DNA from: Aselliscus stoliczkanus
Taxonomy: Eukaryota; Chordata; Mammalia; Chiroptera; Hipposideridae
Length of the DNA stretch: 64,000 nt
Assembly: GCA_033961575.1 (NCBI GenBank)
Contig: CM066729.1
Coordinates: forward strand, 100,257,001 to 100,321,000
Direction: 5' to 3'
Under the pieces are notes generated by a model that was not told the origin of the DNA, did no database searches, and saw only the letters and a program-made list of their open reading frames with translations. This document shows positions 34,332 to 46,645 of this stretch, piece by piece (position 1 is the stretch's first letter; each line of letters opens with the position of its first letter). Made by a program: the position numbers and the translations under genes.

Positions 34332-36696
34332 TAATTGCTTTGTTTCAGAAATGAACTATATCTTTTATATAGAAAAAATGGCTATGCTAGTCCTAATATC
34401 CGTTCATCTATTTCCCATACCCTTAGTTATGGAATAACACCAATTTTAAAATGGATTCATTCTTGTTCAATGTTTGCTACCTTTGATTTTGATATGATGA
34501 TTGATGCTCTATGTGCCAATCTCTCCACTCCAATCTCTATTTATCATTTAAAATTTTATCATCAATAGACAATTTGAGCCTCTTCTACTATTAATTCATT
34601 AAGAAAAAATAATAATACTAAAATACTAAATATTAAAAAAATATTTAAATAAATATGTCCCTACATAATAAATGTGAGGTCAAAATAATTTTTTTAAAAT
34701 TTTTTACATTAAGGTCAAATCATGTTTACTATAACTGTATGAGCCATGTTTCTTTAAAATGTTTCTTTAAAACATTTCACCAATGTGTGCATTTCAGGAA
34801 ATTGTCCTATGACAAAACTTTAGTGAGTGGAGAGATTTAGAGTTGAGAGTGATGAGCTGATTCACTTGACAGTCTATCAGTTATTCCTCGGAAAATCCAC
34901 ATACTTCCCAGCACTGTACGTTATTACCCTAACATGGGATTTTATCCCTTCACACATGGCTTTTTGCAGTCTTTTCCCATCCTGACCTGTTTTCCTGATC
35001 TCATTTTAAAATTTGTTGTCATTATGTCATTAATTGGTTCAAAAATCGCCTGGGTCTTTTAGTTAATAATATGCTGAAAGCTCTTCTTGGACTAGAAAAG
35101 GAATGTGGATTACTTGGGATTCCTACAGACCTTAGTTTCCACCCCAGATTCAACCATTAGGCAAAATGCTACATCTTTGTAGTCTTATATATAAAATAGT
35201 GATAATGATTTTTCCTTTAAAGGGTTCCCCCTCTTGGTGCCATCATGAAAAATAGAACGTCCATTTACACAGAGACTAACAAGGCATCTGTCACATAATG
35301 GAGACTTGTCATGTTAATTTCCTTTCTTTCTCTACTTATTTTATTTACAACTCAAGATTGGTTGCAGCTTTGTAACTTTTAACAATACAAATTCAATTGT
35401 AAGAACTTTTGGCCCTTTTCATTCTTTCATTTCTCTTTCATCTCTCTGTGGTACAATTTGAACGTTATAAAATTATATTTTGCCTATGTGCTTAATATAA
35501 ACTGGGTTATTATTGTGTACACTACATATTTATATAAATGAAACATTCTACAGAGCTGTATGCTAAAAACCATATAAGGTGCTCTTTGTGGGTCATTTAA
35601 TTGATTTTAAGGCCAATTTAGATGATAAGAGATTTTTGCCTTGTATTATAAATTTAGCGCCTAATCTTGTGTGACTTCACTTAACCAACCAAAATGTTCT
35701 TATTTACACTTGCACAAGCTTTCTCTCATCTTGTCAGCCACAACATACTTGGACTAGTCTCACCTTGTGCATGTTTCCTCTCATCTGAATACCTTCTCTT
35801 GTTCCTTCTGCCTATTCACATTTTACTTATTTAAATGCAGTGAGACTCTTGGCAATTATTCCCATCTTCATTGATTTATTTCACGTTTAAATTTCTCCAT
35901 TTCTATTTGCATTGCAAATATAACCATTTAATTAAAAATGGGTTTCTACATTTTACTGTTTTATGTATAGTTTTGCCTTCAAAACTAGATTATATACTTC
36001 TGCGTTAGACATATCTTGAAAATATCATGCATGCAACAATCTCATTGATTGATTGAATACATTATTAATTTAGGTCAAATGTCTACTAAAATAAATAGCC
36101 CTCATTTTCAATTTTTCTTCTCTGAATCCCTCTCCTACCTGTATCCCTATTAGCAAACCCAAACATATCCTCACAATTTCACATTTCCCTGTTGCATAAT
36201 AAAAATACCAGTAAAACCTGACACCATGTTACTAGGTGAAATAAAAGAAAAACAAAACAAACAAAAAGAAAATGATTGCTGCTGAGGAACTGACCTGAGT
36301 CTTTAAGACTCAGATACTCTCCTCCATCCAGACCTGACTCATCAAACTTCACCCCCTTTCTTTCTGTAGACCACTGATTTCAAGGAATGTCTCTCCTTGT
36401 TACTTTCTTATTAAGCCAATTACACTACTCTTCCCTTCCCCACCTCCCACAGTCTTTCTCAAAACAGGGACATATATCTTGTACTTTAGCAGGTTTTATT
36501 TCTAATAAACATAGGGAATCAAATAAAAGTAGGTCAAAGCTCATAATAATAAAAATGTTACAAGGGTTTCTCAGAAATCTGATAAAGTTATTCACATTGA
36601 TAATTTAATTCCCCATAAAACTGCCCCATTATTACTTGTCTTTTGGTGTCATATACTCCATAATTTAAAATTTTTCTACACTGGAACTTCATTTAC
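34332..36696. other. Unclassified sequence
   Basis: No gene or confident repeat. Weak L2-like phrases occur near 35700-35870. Open frames at 34335-34840 and 36387-36608 show no domain. Confidence 0.5.
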
Positions 36697-36899
36697 AAGA
36701 ATATAAATTTAGGGCCAGCCGAGTGGCTCGGTTGGTTAAGAGCTCCCTCAAGAGTGCGAGCTGAGCTCTGAGCAACAGCAGTTCGATGCCAGCCCCAGCT
36801 GAGCTGCCGCTAAGCTGCCAACAGGTGGCAGGATGGCTCAGCTAAAAAAAAAAAAAAAAAAAAAAGACAGAAAGAAAGAAAGAAAAGAATATAAATTTA
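36697..36899 (+). mobile_element. SINE family B, 15-bp perfect TSD
   Basis: Full SINE B (36712-36884) with head gggccagccgagtggctcgg, B-box-like agttcgatgcc, gctgagctgccgctaagctgc body, 'ggtggcaggatggctcag', and a long A-run grading into (AAAG)n. The duplication aagaatataaattta is identical at 36697-36711 and 36885-36899. Its near-perfect state suggests a relatively young insertion. Confidence 0.95.
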
Positions 36900-36969
36900 A
36901 AAATTCCAAATTCTCGTTAACTATGATTCTATTCCTAACGTGGAGACACTTCACTGAAAAACACTGTTT

Positions 36970-37150
36970 CAGTAGTTCTGAAACAACGTCAAAATTATTT
37001 GGGCTACTTAAAACATGAAAGGTCCTTGGGTTGTGTACCCAGAGAGTCTTCTTCAGTAGATCTGGGATGGAGCCTAGACATCTATATTTTAACAAGCTCC
37101 CCTGTGATTCTGATACATAGCAGGGCACAAATTCTGGAAAACATGGAGTT
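36970..37150 (+). repeat. MER5A-like hAT relic
   Basis: Starts cagtagttctgaaac, continues 'cttcagtagatctgggatggagcc', 'attttaacaagctcccctgtgattctgatac'. The order and orientation match MER5A, a short non-autonomous hAT-Charlie element. Confidence 0.8.
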
Positions 37151-38829
37151 TTGCTATTAATATAGAACAATAGTTGTCAGCATTTGACACTTGACATGCC
37201 CCCGTTTAAGTTGTCAGCTCAGGGGACCACTTCCTAATAGCACCTATACCTTCACGTCCAAATTTATGTACCTAAAAATGTGTATTTAAACCAAGCCTTG
37301 TTTCTATACCAAACTGAATTCACGCAAAAAGTGTACTTCTCCCCAATAATTTAGCAAGAATTGGGTAGCAGTGCTGTGGTAACACTAAGCTACTTAGTTC
37401 CTCAAACAAGTCACAAAATTGTTTAAAGGTCATCAAAATTCAATTAATTTGAGGTGGTTCTAGCCTAACCTATATTAAAAGCAGAACTTCATAATTTGTA
37501 TGTGGTTATCATAAATTTTAATACAATGTCATACTACTTTGAGCACACCTATCTTCTATAAAACATAAAATGACTGTGCTTTTTATTGTTTCATGATGAG
37601 AGAATAGCGGCAATTGTTGCTTACTTTAATAGCTTTCCAGAAGCTACTCAGTCTCTGGGGTGCTAAGCAACCCTTTTATAGTTACATGTTCAAAGAAAGC
37701 TAACATTTTATCAGATGTTTTAAAATCAGTCCAATACATATCCAGTCATGATTCTAATTTTTTAAAATAAAGAAGTTAAAAAGAAATATGTATATCAATT
37801 TAATAGGAATTTATTTATGGAGTTATTAATATCTTATCTATCACTTCTAAACCAAAATAATTTATACTGGTGGGTACCTCTATACTATATAATTCATAAG
37901 TTTTCAAGTTCACTATTCACTGTTCATGAACAACTACTAAGTTCTAAGCCACAAAGCAAACTCAGAATACCTAAGAGATTATTATCCAAATAACCCTACT
38001 TCATAGAATGCCATTGTTATAATGTAGCCAAAAGAGTATGTCAATTATCTAACTTGTAATTAAAATATGTATTATTAATGCCAACTATATTATTGATAAT
38101 TAGGCTTAAGCAAATACAGAAGAGGAATTTTTTATTAAATAAGTACATTGCCATCTAGAAAAAAATCAATAATGCTGTGAAAAAAGGGTAATAAAATTAG
38201 TGCTGAATAAGTGTGCTCAGATATATATTTTTACTCGTCTATTTACAGTGCTTAAATAAACTTCAAACAGATTTTATTTTAAATCACAGACTTGTATCAT
38301 TCTAATTTTTATTTTAGTTTTCAATGAAGCATTTACTGTCACTAATTTTATGATCCTACTTACAACAAATGCTTCTATCTATTAAAATAGAAAGTAACAA
38401 ATATATGAAGAAAAATGTTATCAAACTTCTAAGTGGAAGAACAATGGATAGATCACCAATTTGTTTTAGACCGGAGAAACATTGTATGAATTTATGTTCT
38501 TTTTTTTTGTTCATTTAAAACAAGTACCTTTTCTACCATGGGTAGAACATAGGTCTGCAATGCATAATGGTTTTCTTCATTACAGACATTACTAAGCTGC
38601 ATACCATACTCATCCCCAGCTTTAGTCTTAAAATGATTTTCAGCAAAATAGAACAGACAGCCATTATTCACCAACTGGGGTTAACAACTGTTGTGAATTG
38701 AAATCTATGGCCAGATATATGTACCATCATTGAGAAACAATTTCTCCATTAATAATAGTGAGAATCTACAACTAGGTCAACATGCAAGAAATTAATGATA
38801 ATAACATTTATATTTATAATGTTTATTAT
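37151..38829. other. Unclassified AT-rich sequence
   Basis: No gene or confident repeat. The open frame at 38492-38674 (minus) has no recognised domain. Confidence 0.5.
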
Positions 38830-38940
38830 AAATAATATTAATTGATTGCTTGATATTTACTGGGTACTATGCTAAAGATCTTACATGAACTGTTTAACTG
38901 AATTTAAATAATATTTTATCTTATTTCTGTATTTTCTTTT
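38830..38940 (-). repeat. MIR relic, reverse
   Basis: 'tgcttgatatttactgggtactatgctaaagatcttacatgaactg' (in consensus order) matches the antisense MIR phrase for 'tactatgtgccaggcact...ctttacatg'. Confidence 0.75.
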
Positions 38941-39436
38941 ATATATATGCTCCACATGAACAAGATAACAAGGAAAATTGCTTTATTTACTGTACAGATT
39001 TCACTGCCTATGTTGTCAGACTTCAGAGTGCAGGCATTAAATATCATACAGAGCACAGCTTACCCTTAGAAATCTTAATTCTGATATTATATGATTAACT
39101 AATTAATATAACAGTAGGATGTGGAAAGGTTGGAGGCAAAGGAGAGACAAGTCTAACATCTTCAAAAGAAGATGATAATCATTTAGAGAGCAGGAGAGAC
39201 AGACCTGAGTTCATACTTAGTGATAGACTTACAGAGGTGTAGAAAGCCAAGAAGAGAGAATACAATAAAAAAGAAATAAGGTAGGCTAGGGATACTCAGA
39301 TGACTTTTAAGTTTACTACTTAACTTACACTGGATGACACAGCCAAGATTCTATTAATGGAATTTTAATGATTTCATCTTAAATGCACTGTCTAGCATAG
39401 TATTAAAAATTATGGCTATAATTATCTTTCATTAGG
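38941..39436. other. Unclassified sequence
   Basis: No gene or recognised repeat seen. Confidence 0.5.
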
Positions 39437-39520
39437 GTTGTCACTTTGAGGGGTAAAATGTATAACTATTGCACTGTGTTGTACACCTGAAACTAATTAA
39501 AAATAAAAAAAAAATTAAAA
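39437..39520 (+). mobile_element. Short L1 3' tail (type I)
   Basis: Only the last ~65 bp of the type I L1 3' end ('ttgtcactttgaggggtaaaa', 'gcactgtgttgtacacctg') plus an A-rich tail. A very severely 5'-truncated insertion; no clear duplication. Confidence 0.85.
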
Positions 39521-39581
39521 AAAAGAAATGGAAATTACCTCCTCATCATATATTTTGTTTCCCCTTAAGTTAAAATTGTAA

Positions 39582-40028
39582 GGGCCAGCCAAATGGTGCA
39601 TTGGTTAAGAGTTGGCTTGGAACACCAGCTCTGAGCAGCAGGGCCCTGGTTCGGATCCCATATGAGGGCCAGTGACACTGTGCTCTCAACAGCTGGGACG
39701 GTGAACAACAGCTCCACCTGGAGCTGGGCTGCTATGAGTCCCTGGCAATGGCGTAGGCTGAGGTGGGGCTGGCTGGCTGGCAGCTGGCCTGCGCTTTCGC
39801 TTTCGTGAGCTACCATGAGCCACTGTGTGCGGCCGTCCAATGGCTGGCGAGTGACTGCCTCACCTGGGAAGAGTGCAATAATGATACCAACATGGGCAAG
39901 TGAAGCAATGTCCTCCACAACTAGGCTGAAGAACAAAAGGACAGCAACTTGTCTGTTCCCCTTCCCTGATTCCCCAATGCTGTTTCCCTCCCCCAAATCC
40001 CCAATAAAATCTTAAAAAAAAAAAAAAA
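39582..40028 (+). mobile_element. SINE family C
   Basis: Head gccagccaaatggtgcattgg, B-box-like ggttcggatccc, the shared ctccacctggagctgggctg, GC-rich core, 'gataccaacatgggcaagtgaagc', 'gaacaaaaggacagcaacttg', CT-rich pre-tail, AATAAA at 40003-40008 and A-run. The core has unique 'gctttcgctttcg' words. No clear duplication. Confidence 0.88.
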
Positions 40029-40029
40029 C

Positions 40030-41212
40030 ATTTAAGATACACATTTTGTAATAAATCAGTAAAAATATATATACACAAATACATGTAGAATAGCTTATGT
40101 AGTAACAACATCTTGAATTGTTGAAGCATCAAAAGACCTTAAAATTATGGAAAAAAAAAATGAGATATTAGAATGATAGTGTTTCTGGATTTAAATGAAA
40201 CGTTCCTAAATCAACGATTTGTTTCTTTGTTTGTTTTTGGTGGAAGGCACCTTTGAATGTTTTCAATAGAAGAGAACTGTTATGATTGTTATTAAGGGAT
40301 GGCCTAAGTAAATATAATAAGTATTTTTAAAGCGAAATAGTCCTTATTTCAAGGTAATTATTATTTTAAGCTCTAAACCAATGGCAATTTGGTAGAATGT
40401 TGCCAACTTTATGAGATATTTGAGCCTACGTGAAGAATGACTACAATTTGCTTTCAGTGTGGAATACTAAAAACAATAAGCTACAAATGAATGTAACTAT
40501 CATTTTCCAAGGTAAACATAAACTGAAACATAGAAATGATTTCCTTAATTCTGTCATCTATATTCAAGTATAATAAATTGAGAGGCTAAAACTCATTGCT
40601 AGATGTAATTGATGAAAATTAATCTTAATGTAGATGTGTGTAACAAAGGAAAATGGGAAGATGAATTATCAAGTTACTTCCTAAGAAGCTCTCTCATTGC
40701 TTGTATTTGTGCATGCCATACAAACTACTGAATTTGAAAACAGCCTTGTCTTTCAGGAATAATGTATGTCTTTTATTAAAAAAAGATATGGAGCTAAGAA
40801 TTGTCTGGATTACTTTTTATCTATAACACTGAACTTCAGATTTGTAAGTACAGAGAGCATAAGCTGAAGAGTTCACATGCAGTAATATATTTGGAGAAAA
40901 TGAATGTCAACAAGAAATCATAGTCAAAGATGATATCTTCCTATTGTTTTCAAATATCCTGTTCATAGTCAACAAATGATTTCATTCAAAACTTACAGTG
41001 GTGACTCTAATTCAGAGTTCTATCATGACACTAACCTAGGACTCAGACATTTTCTTAAAATATTCTGTATGCTTTACCACTAGTTAGAAATTTTTTCTTT
41101 AAAATATGTCACTGTGTGCTAGTTGATAATATCTCTGCTACATTTTTTGAGGAGCTCCTAAAGGTATTACTTGCAAAGATTCCTGATTTGAAATATCAGC
41201 TAATACCACAGT
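40030..41212. other. Unclassified sequence
   Basis: No gene or confident repeat seen. Confidence 0.5.
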
Positions 41213-41690
41213 CAGTAAGTTTTTTTGTTTTTGTTTAAAGATTTTATTGGGGAATTGAGGAAGGGGAGCAGCGTTGGGGAATCAGGGAAGGGGAGCAGAC
41301 AAGCCGCTGTCCTCTGTTCCTCAGTCTAGCTGTGGAGGACGTTGTTCCACTGGCTCATGTTGGTATTATCATTGCTCTCTTCTCGGGTGAGGCAGATCAG
41401 TCGCCTGCAACTGGATGGTCGCTCACGCCCGCTGCCAGCTTCTCAAGCCCGCCGGCCGCCACTCACAGTAGCTTATGGCAGCCCACTGCAGCAGGGGCTG
41501 CAACTACACCATCACAGGTGACCCACAGCAACCCAGCTCCAGGTTGAGCCTATTGCCCACCATCCCAGCTGCAAAGGGCACAGCGTCACTGGCCCTAATG
41601 TGGGATCTGAACCAGGGCCCCACTGCTCAGAGCGGGTGTCCCAAGCCAACTCTTAACTAACATGCCACTCAGCCAGCCCAGTAAGTTTTT
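41213..41690 (-). mobile_element. SINE family C, reverse, with TSD
   Basis: Complete SINE C (about 41225-41678) on the minus strand, from 'aaagattttattggggaattg' at the tail to 'gccactcagccagcc' at the head. The duplication cagtaagttttt occurs at about 41213-41224 and 41679-41690. The core is shorter and differently arranged than in the 16192 copy. Confidence 0.9.
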
Positions 41691-42599
41691 ATTACTTATA
41701 TTATTTCAATACGAGTTTTTTGTGTATTTCATGTTCTGACATGCACATCCAAAATCAATTTTTAAGGTATAACTCAAAATGAAATTTGAGCAGGATGTTA
41801 ATAAAAGTCCCTTTTCAAAATGTGTTTTCTAAATTCAGGGCAATAAAATTTTCAGGTATAGTTTTTGAAAACATATTTATATAGGCTAATTTGTTTGATT
41901 TTGCTTTCTTAAATTTTACTAGTATGGGAAACTTAATATAGCTTCTATTAAAATTAGAATAATTATAATTTTAGACAAAAAAGTCCATTAAGGCAAATTC
42001 ACTATTTAATAAAAAAGATGTTAAATAATATATGATATTATTTGTTACTTATTATATCTATAGGCATAAAATATAAAGCATTTTTTGAATGGCTGGATGG
42101 ATAGACAGAAAGATGAATAAAAATGTTCTGCAGAACTGTGAAAAACTAGGGTTATCAATAAACAGTAACTTTCCTAAAAAAAAAAAAAAATCTGGAGCCA
42201 AGACACAAAAACACTAAGGTACATTCTGAAAATTGCAAGTAGGTCAGTTTACCTAGAAAATCAGTTGTAGTGGGGCAAAGGAAGTTTGGAGGAAGAGGCA
42301 GGAAAAAGTGCAAATAAATTTGGTACAATTTGCACAGTCACTGAGTTTGTACAATTTTACATGGCAATGATCCTATATAACAAATATTTTCCCTTGTTCA
42401 TTTCAATCATTTCATTTCTAAAAGTTGAAAGTCCAATGTAAGAGTGATGAGATACAAAGGGAAGAGTCACAGGTTGGTGACCCAGCAATTGCAAAAATGA
42501 AGCATACAACAGAAAACATTTTCTCACGATCTTCAATGTGTTTACTGTAAGAAAGCATTACCTGGTTGTGCTGTCTGAATTTTTACCTACTCCAGTGAA
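41691..42599. other. Unclassified sequence
   Basis: No gene or confident repeat. An A-run lies at 42177-42190. Confidence 0.5.
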
Positions 42600-42870
42600 T
42601 GTTGATAATGTTTTCAGATTGATCTTTCTAAGGTTAATATCTCACCATTCTATCCCCTTGCTTCTAACTTTTTGTATGACTTTCCATTGCCTTAATGCTC
42701 ATACTTTGAAAGAAATGCAAAGACCTTCAAGATATGGCCTTATTAGTTAGTCTTTGTCCTTCTACACACATTGGACTTGGTACTTGATTATCTCCCAAAC
42801 CTTTGCATGCCTATAGCACAGGCTCTAGAACTTTCCTGCTTGTGCCAGTTTTCATAGTTTTACCAACGAA
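42600..42870 (-). repeat. L2-like relic, reverse
   Basis: The sequence follows the antisense L2 phrases 'gatctttctaa', 'ctcac.attctatccccttgctt', 'actttccattgcctt', 'tgcaaagaccttcaagatatggcc'. Non-coding, although an open frame (42538-42750) happens to cross it. Confidence 0.65.
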
Positions 42871-43030
42871 AACTTCATGACTTTAAACAAGTTATTTAAT
42901 TTCTAAACAAAACAAAACAAAACAAAAACACCTTTTAAAAACGCCCAGTTTTTGTCATCTGTGAAATAAAAATAATAATTATAATAATTTGCTTATAGGG
43001 TTGTTTGGGGGACTTGAAAACTTTATGACA
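42870..43030 (+). repeat. MIR relic interrupted by (CAAAA)n
   Basis: 'catgactttaaacaagttatttaatttct', then a (CAAAA)n run (42905-42930), then 'tcatctgtgaaataaaaataataa' and 'tagggttgtttggggg'. These are MIR phrases in order, with a simple repeat grown inside. Confidence 0.65.
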
Positions 43031-43219
43031 ACTGATTCGTATGGTACCCCATATATTCATTAAATATATACTCATTGATTACCCTTTATGTGCTACATGT
43101 AATTACAGATGCTGGAGCTATAGAAGCAAATAAAATATAGGAAGTATCCCTGATTCTAGTGAATATAATTGTCAAATAAATATTAGTTGGTGTTACTAAT
43201 ATTGATACTTAAAGACTTA

Positions 43220-43460
43220 GCTTAATTATCTTTCCTTCCAGCAAACCTGCCCTCACTCTTCCCTGGTTCATTAAGGTGAAACTCCCACCTGCTTTTTTAA
43301 TATCCCCTGTTTCAAAACCTAACATCTTTCATTGTATTTTATTACAACCTAGTGCAGCTGTCCTCTTATCCTTGAGGGCAAGGACCATGGCTTATTTACC
43401 GTTTCCTTACCAGCTCATAACACAGTACGCAGCCCACAGTTGGGGCTCAAAAAGCCTTGG
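43220..43460 (-). repeat. L2-like relic, reverse
   Basis: 'ccttgagggcaaggaccatggcttattta', 'accagctcataacacagta' and 'ggggctcaaaaagcc' match the antisense L2 3'-end phrases in order. Confidence 0.6.
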
Positions 43461-43604
43461 TGGAACAATGTTATAATCCATTTCAGTATCAAATTAATGG
43501 AGCCAAGACAAACCTATTCCAAACGACCTGTACTTTAAACTTCCTGTTTAGATATTGCAGTCCAGCCGTTTGCCCTAAATAATTCTTTAGACTCAATGAC
43601 ACTT

Positions 43605-43986
43605 AAGAAATTACTTTAACGGAGTGGCACATTGGTTAGGAGCTGGCTTGGGACACCAGTTCTGAGCAGCAGGGCCCTGGTTTGGATCCCACATGAGGGC
43701 CAGTGATGCTGCGCCCTCTACAGCCAAGATGGTGAACAACAGCTCCACCTGGAGCTGGGCTGCTGTGAGTCATTGGCTATGGTGTAGGATGCAGCCCCTG
43801 CTGCAGTGGGCTGCCATGAGCCACTGTGAGTGGCCGTTCGATGGCCAGCGAGTGACTGCCTCAGCTGGGAAGATTGCAATGATAATACCAACATGGGCCA
43901 GTGAAGCGACATCTTCCACAGTTAGACTAAAGAACAAAAGGACAGCAATTTGTCTGTTCCCCTTTCCCGATTCCCCAATAAAAATC

Positions 43987-44017
<31 letters not shown>

Positions 44018-44029
44018 ATTACTTTTAAC
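43605..44029 (+). mobile_element. SINE family C, internally shorter, clear TSD
   Basis: SINE C at 43621-44012, lacking the first ~8 bp of the head and a CT-rich block ('caacgctgttcccc' region) before AATAAA (43977-43982). The duplication aagaaattactttaac (43605-43620) / aagaaattacttttaac (44013-44029) differs only by one T. The pure A-tail of about 25-30 nt points to a recent insertion. Confidence 0.92.
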
Positions 44030-44321
44030 ATCTGCCACTAAAGGATCAACACTGAGGAAATTTGCCACATGTTCAAGAAGAAACTAACATGGCTTGCAAC
44101 CCTAAATTATGCACATTACTTTTATTTGCATGCATACATACATATGTACATACTGTAATATTTGAATAAGGGATGCAGCCTACAGAAGAGCAGAATCTTT
44201 GCTTGTCTTATTCACTGCTGTATACCCAGAACAATATCTGACATATAATACACATTCAATAAACACTTGTGGGAAGAACGAAGGAAGGAAGAAAAATAAA
44301 GTTCTGGCTTGCTTTATTAAG

Positions 44322-44507
44322 ATAACCTGTATTCTGGGCAGGCTGAGAGGCTCAGTTGCTTAAGAGCTCATTCAAGAGTGCGAGCTGAGCTCTGAGCAAC
44401 AGCATTTCGATGCCCAGCCCGAGCTGAGCTGCTGCTGAGTGCCAACAGGTGGCAGGATGGCCTAGCTAAAACAAATAAAATAAAATAAAATAAATAACCT
44501 GTATTCT
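44322..44507 (+). mobile_element. SINE family B, 14-bp perfect TSD
   Basis: SINE B at 44336-44493 with the diagnostic gagctgagctctgagcaac and 'ggtggcaggatgg' words and a (TAAAA)n tail. The duplication ataacctgtattct is identical at 44322-44335 and 44494-44507. Its head starts gggcaggctgagaggctc, slightly degraded. Confidence 0.94.
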
Positions 44508-44630
44508 TGTGAATATAGGGTAAAACTAAAGAAATATACATATGTTATTATTAACTATATATGCATATATAGTTCAAATATAATACATATGTTCAAAACA
44601 AATATTAAAACACACATATTTATATATATA

Positions 44631-44703
44631 TTGGGTTGTTGGAAAAGTCATCATGTATTTTTTCTATATTTTTTCATTGCAAAAATGCATCATGACTTTT
44701 CTG

Positions 44704-44707
<4 letters not shown>
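44631..44707. mobile_element. Mariner hairpin MITE, right end lost
   Basis: Starts ttgggttgttggaaaagtca; the right half ends at 'ttttctgacaa', and the final ccaa-type end is replaced by a (TA)n microsatellite (44706-44740), probably expanded from the TA target. Confidence 0.88.

Positions 44708-44740
<33 letters not shown>
44706..44740. repeat. (TA)n microsatellite
   Basis: About 17 AT units replacing the right end of the mariner hairpin element. Confidence 0.93.
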
Positions 44741-44741
<1 letters not shown>

Positions 44742-44885
44742 TTTATATTTAAATATATGGCTTGGTTTGTTATGGCTTTTATTTTGAAAAAAAAATATTA
44801 GTATTTTATCTTAAATTTAAAGATGTACACATTTAGGATCGAAAATTAAGGGTGAAATAAAGTTTTCCATTAAACTATCAGAATA

Positions 44886-45206
44886 CAGCTGACCCTAGAA
44901 CAACACTTTGACTTGCATTGGTCCACTTATATGAGGATTTCTTTTTCAATAAATACTGTAAATGCATTTTCTCTTTCTTACAATTTTTTAAATAACATTT
45001 TCTTTTCTCTAGCTTACTTTATTGTAAAAATACATTACATAACACATATAATATTCAAAACACATGTTAATTGACTGTTTATGTTATCAGTAATGCTTCC
45101 TGTCAACAGTAGGCTATTAGTGGTGAAGTTTTTAGGGAATCAAAGTTATATGCAGATATTCTACTGCATGGGGGTTTGGCATCCCATTTTGTTCAAAGAC
45201 CCACTG
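44886..45206 (+). mobile_element. Tigger-like DNA transposon (321 bp, non-autonomous)
   Basis: Begins cagctgaccctagaacaac after TA (44884-44885) and ends gttcaaagacccactg, an imperfect inverted terminal repeat. The interior 'ggtccacttatatgaggatt' and 'gactgtttatgttatcagtaatgcttcc' matches a TcMar-Tigger non-autonomous family that I remember from human. No transposase is encoded. Confidence 0.8.
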
Positions 45207-45349
45207 AATCAGATTCCTCAATTTTCTATCAACCTTCCACACATTCAGTTGATAATAACTTGTGTTTTGTTGGCTGTGAAAATTTTATGCCTAATATTGG
45301 GTTGTCGGAAAAGTCATGACGTATTTTGTCTATGTTTTTCAAAGGTCAT

Positions 45350-46645
45350 TTATTTATATAAAGAACAAAGATCAATCATTGATATATTGCCTGTTTTGTT
45401 TCATAACCTTTTACCATCTTTCAGTGAGCTTCGTAATTCCTTGTTCATAGAAGGACCTGTCTTTATCTGTGAAAAACTGAACAAGGCGTTGATTTACAGC
45501 ATCATCTGAATTGAACATTATACCACACAGTTTTTTTTTTAATTTATATATATTTTTAATTAGTTTCAGGTGTACAACAAAGTGCAATAGTTATACTTTT
45601 CACCCCTCAAAGTGACAACCCCCCTCCCCCAATTCTCCCCTCCCCCTCCTCCCCCCATATCATACTATCTATTACAATTCCTTTGACTCCCCTCCACCAT
45701 ACAATCTACATCCTGTGACTGTCTCTATATTCAGTTACAGTTGGCAAACAATATTATACAACATCAATTTCAGATATACAGTGCAGTGAGTTTTGAAGAG
45801 AGCAAAACAAGTGGAAGCCTGATGGTGCAAGGTCAGGCGAGTATGGTGGGTGTGGCAACACATCCCATCCAAGCTCCAATAACTTTTGATGGGTGATCAA
45901 ACTTGTGTGTGGTCTTCTGTTGTTGCGGTGGAACACAGCTCCTTTACAATTAACAAGCCCTGGGCATTTCTGGATGATGGATTTCTTCAAATTGTCCAAT
46001 TGCTAACAGTACGCATTCGAATTGATTGTTTGGTTCCTTGGTAGCAGCTCAAAAAGCACAACACCTTTAAAATCCCACCACACTGAGAGCATAACCTTTC
46101 TCTGATGAATGTCTGCTTTCGATGTCGTTTGAGGTAAATCACCAGGTCGGGACCAAGACTGTTTGCACACCACATTGTTGTAAACAATCCACTTCTCATC
46201 ACCAGTTATCAGTTGCTTCAAAAAAGGATGCTCACGTTTAATGAGCATATTGCAGATGTTTATATGCACCGTCAAATGAACTTCTTGAGTTCATGCGGAA
46301 CCCAAATATTGAGCTTGCTAACGTATCCCAGCTTCTTCAGGTGGTCTTGAACGCTTGAATGATGGATATTCCTGCAATCTTTCATGTCGTGTCGTGTAAC
46401 GTGGATTTGACTCCATCAATGTCTATTTTGTCATCATCAACCTCGGTGGGCCTCCCTGACCAAGGAGCATTGTTGAAATCAAAATCACCAGCGTGGAATT
46501 TTGTGAACCATTGTTGGCACCAATGTTCTTGTAGAGCATTGTCAGCGTAAACTTTATGCAACTTTTCACAAGCTTGATGTGCGTTCTTCCCTTTATGGAA
46601 GTAAAACAGTAAAATATGGCAAAAATGCACAGTTTTGTCTTCCAT
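45350..46645 (-). pseudogene. Mariner transposase relic (DD34D type)
   Basis: Transposase cuts and pastes the element at TA sites. The start is probably the ATG at 46645 (minus), giving MEDKTVHFCHILLFYFHKGK. Recognisable parts: WSGRPTEVDDD; WVPHEL near 46290; TGDEKW with the first catalytic Asp, about 46200; then HRNNRRPHTS and YSPDLAPSGFHLF, about 45860-45940. The spacing between the second and third catalytic positions is the canonical 34 residues, but the second Asp is Asn and the third is Gly. Stops follow HDTT, KKF and NAYC, and the L1 insertion splits the C-terminus. It cannot be active. Confidence 0.92.
45531..45789 (-). mobile_element. L1 3'-end fragment (type I) inside mariner
   Basis: T-run, 'aattagtttcaggtgtacaac', C-rich stretch (complement of the G-rich 3' UTR), 'acagttggcaaacaatatta', ending near 'tatacagtgcagtga'. 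It matches the 3' end of the L1 at 5130-12131 in reverse. Inserted after the mariner had settled. Confidence 0.92.

Noticed and set aside
45081..45509. Forward open frame of 142 codons
   Set aside because: It crosses from a Tigger-like element into the mariner end on the non-coding strand, with no domain.
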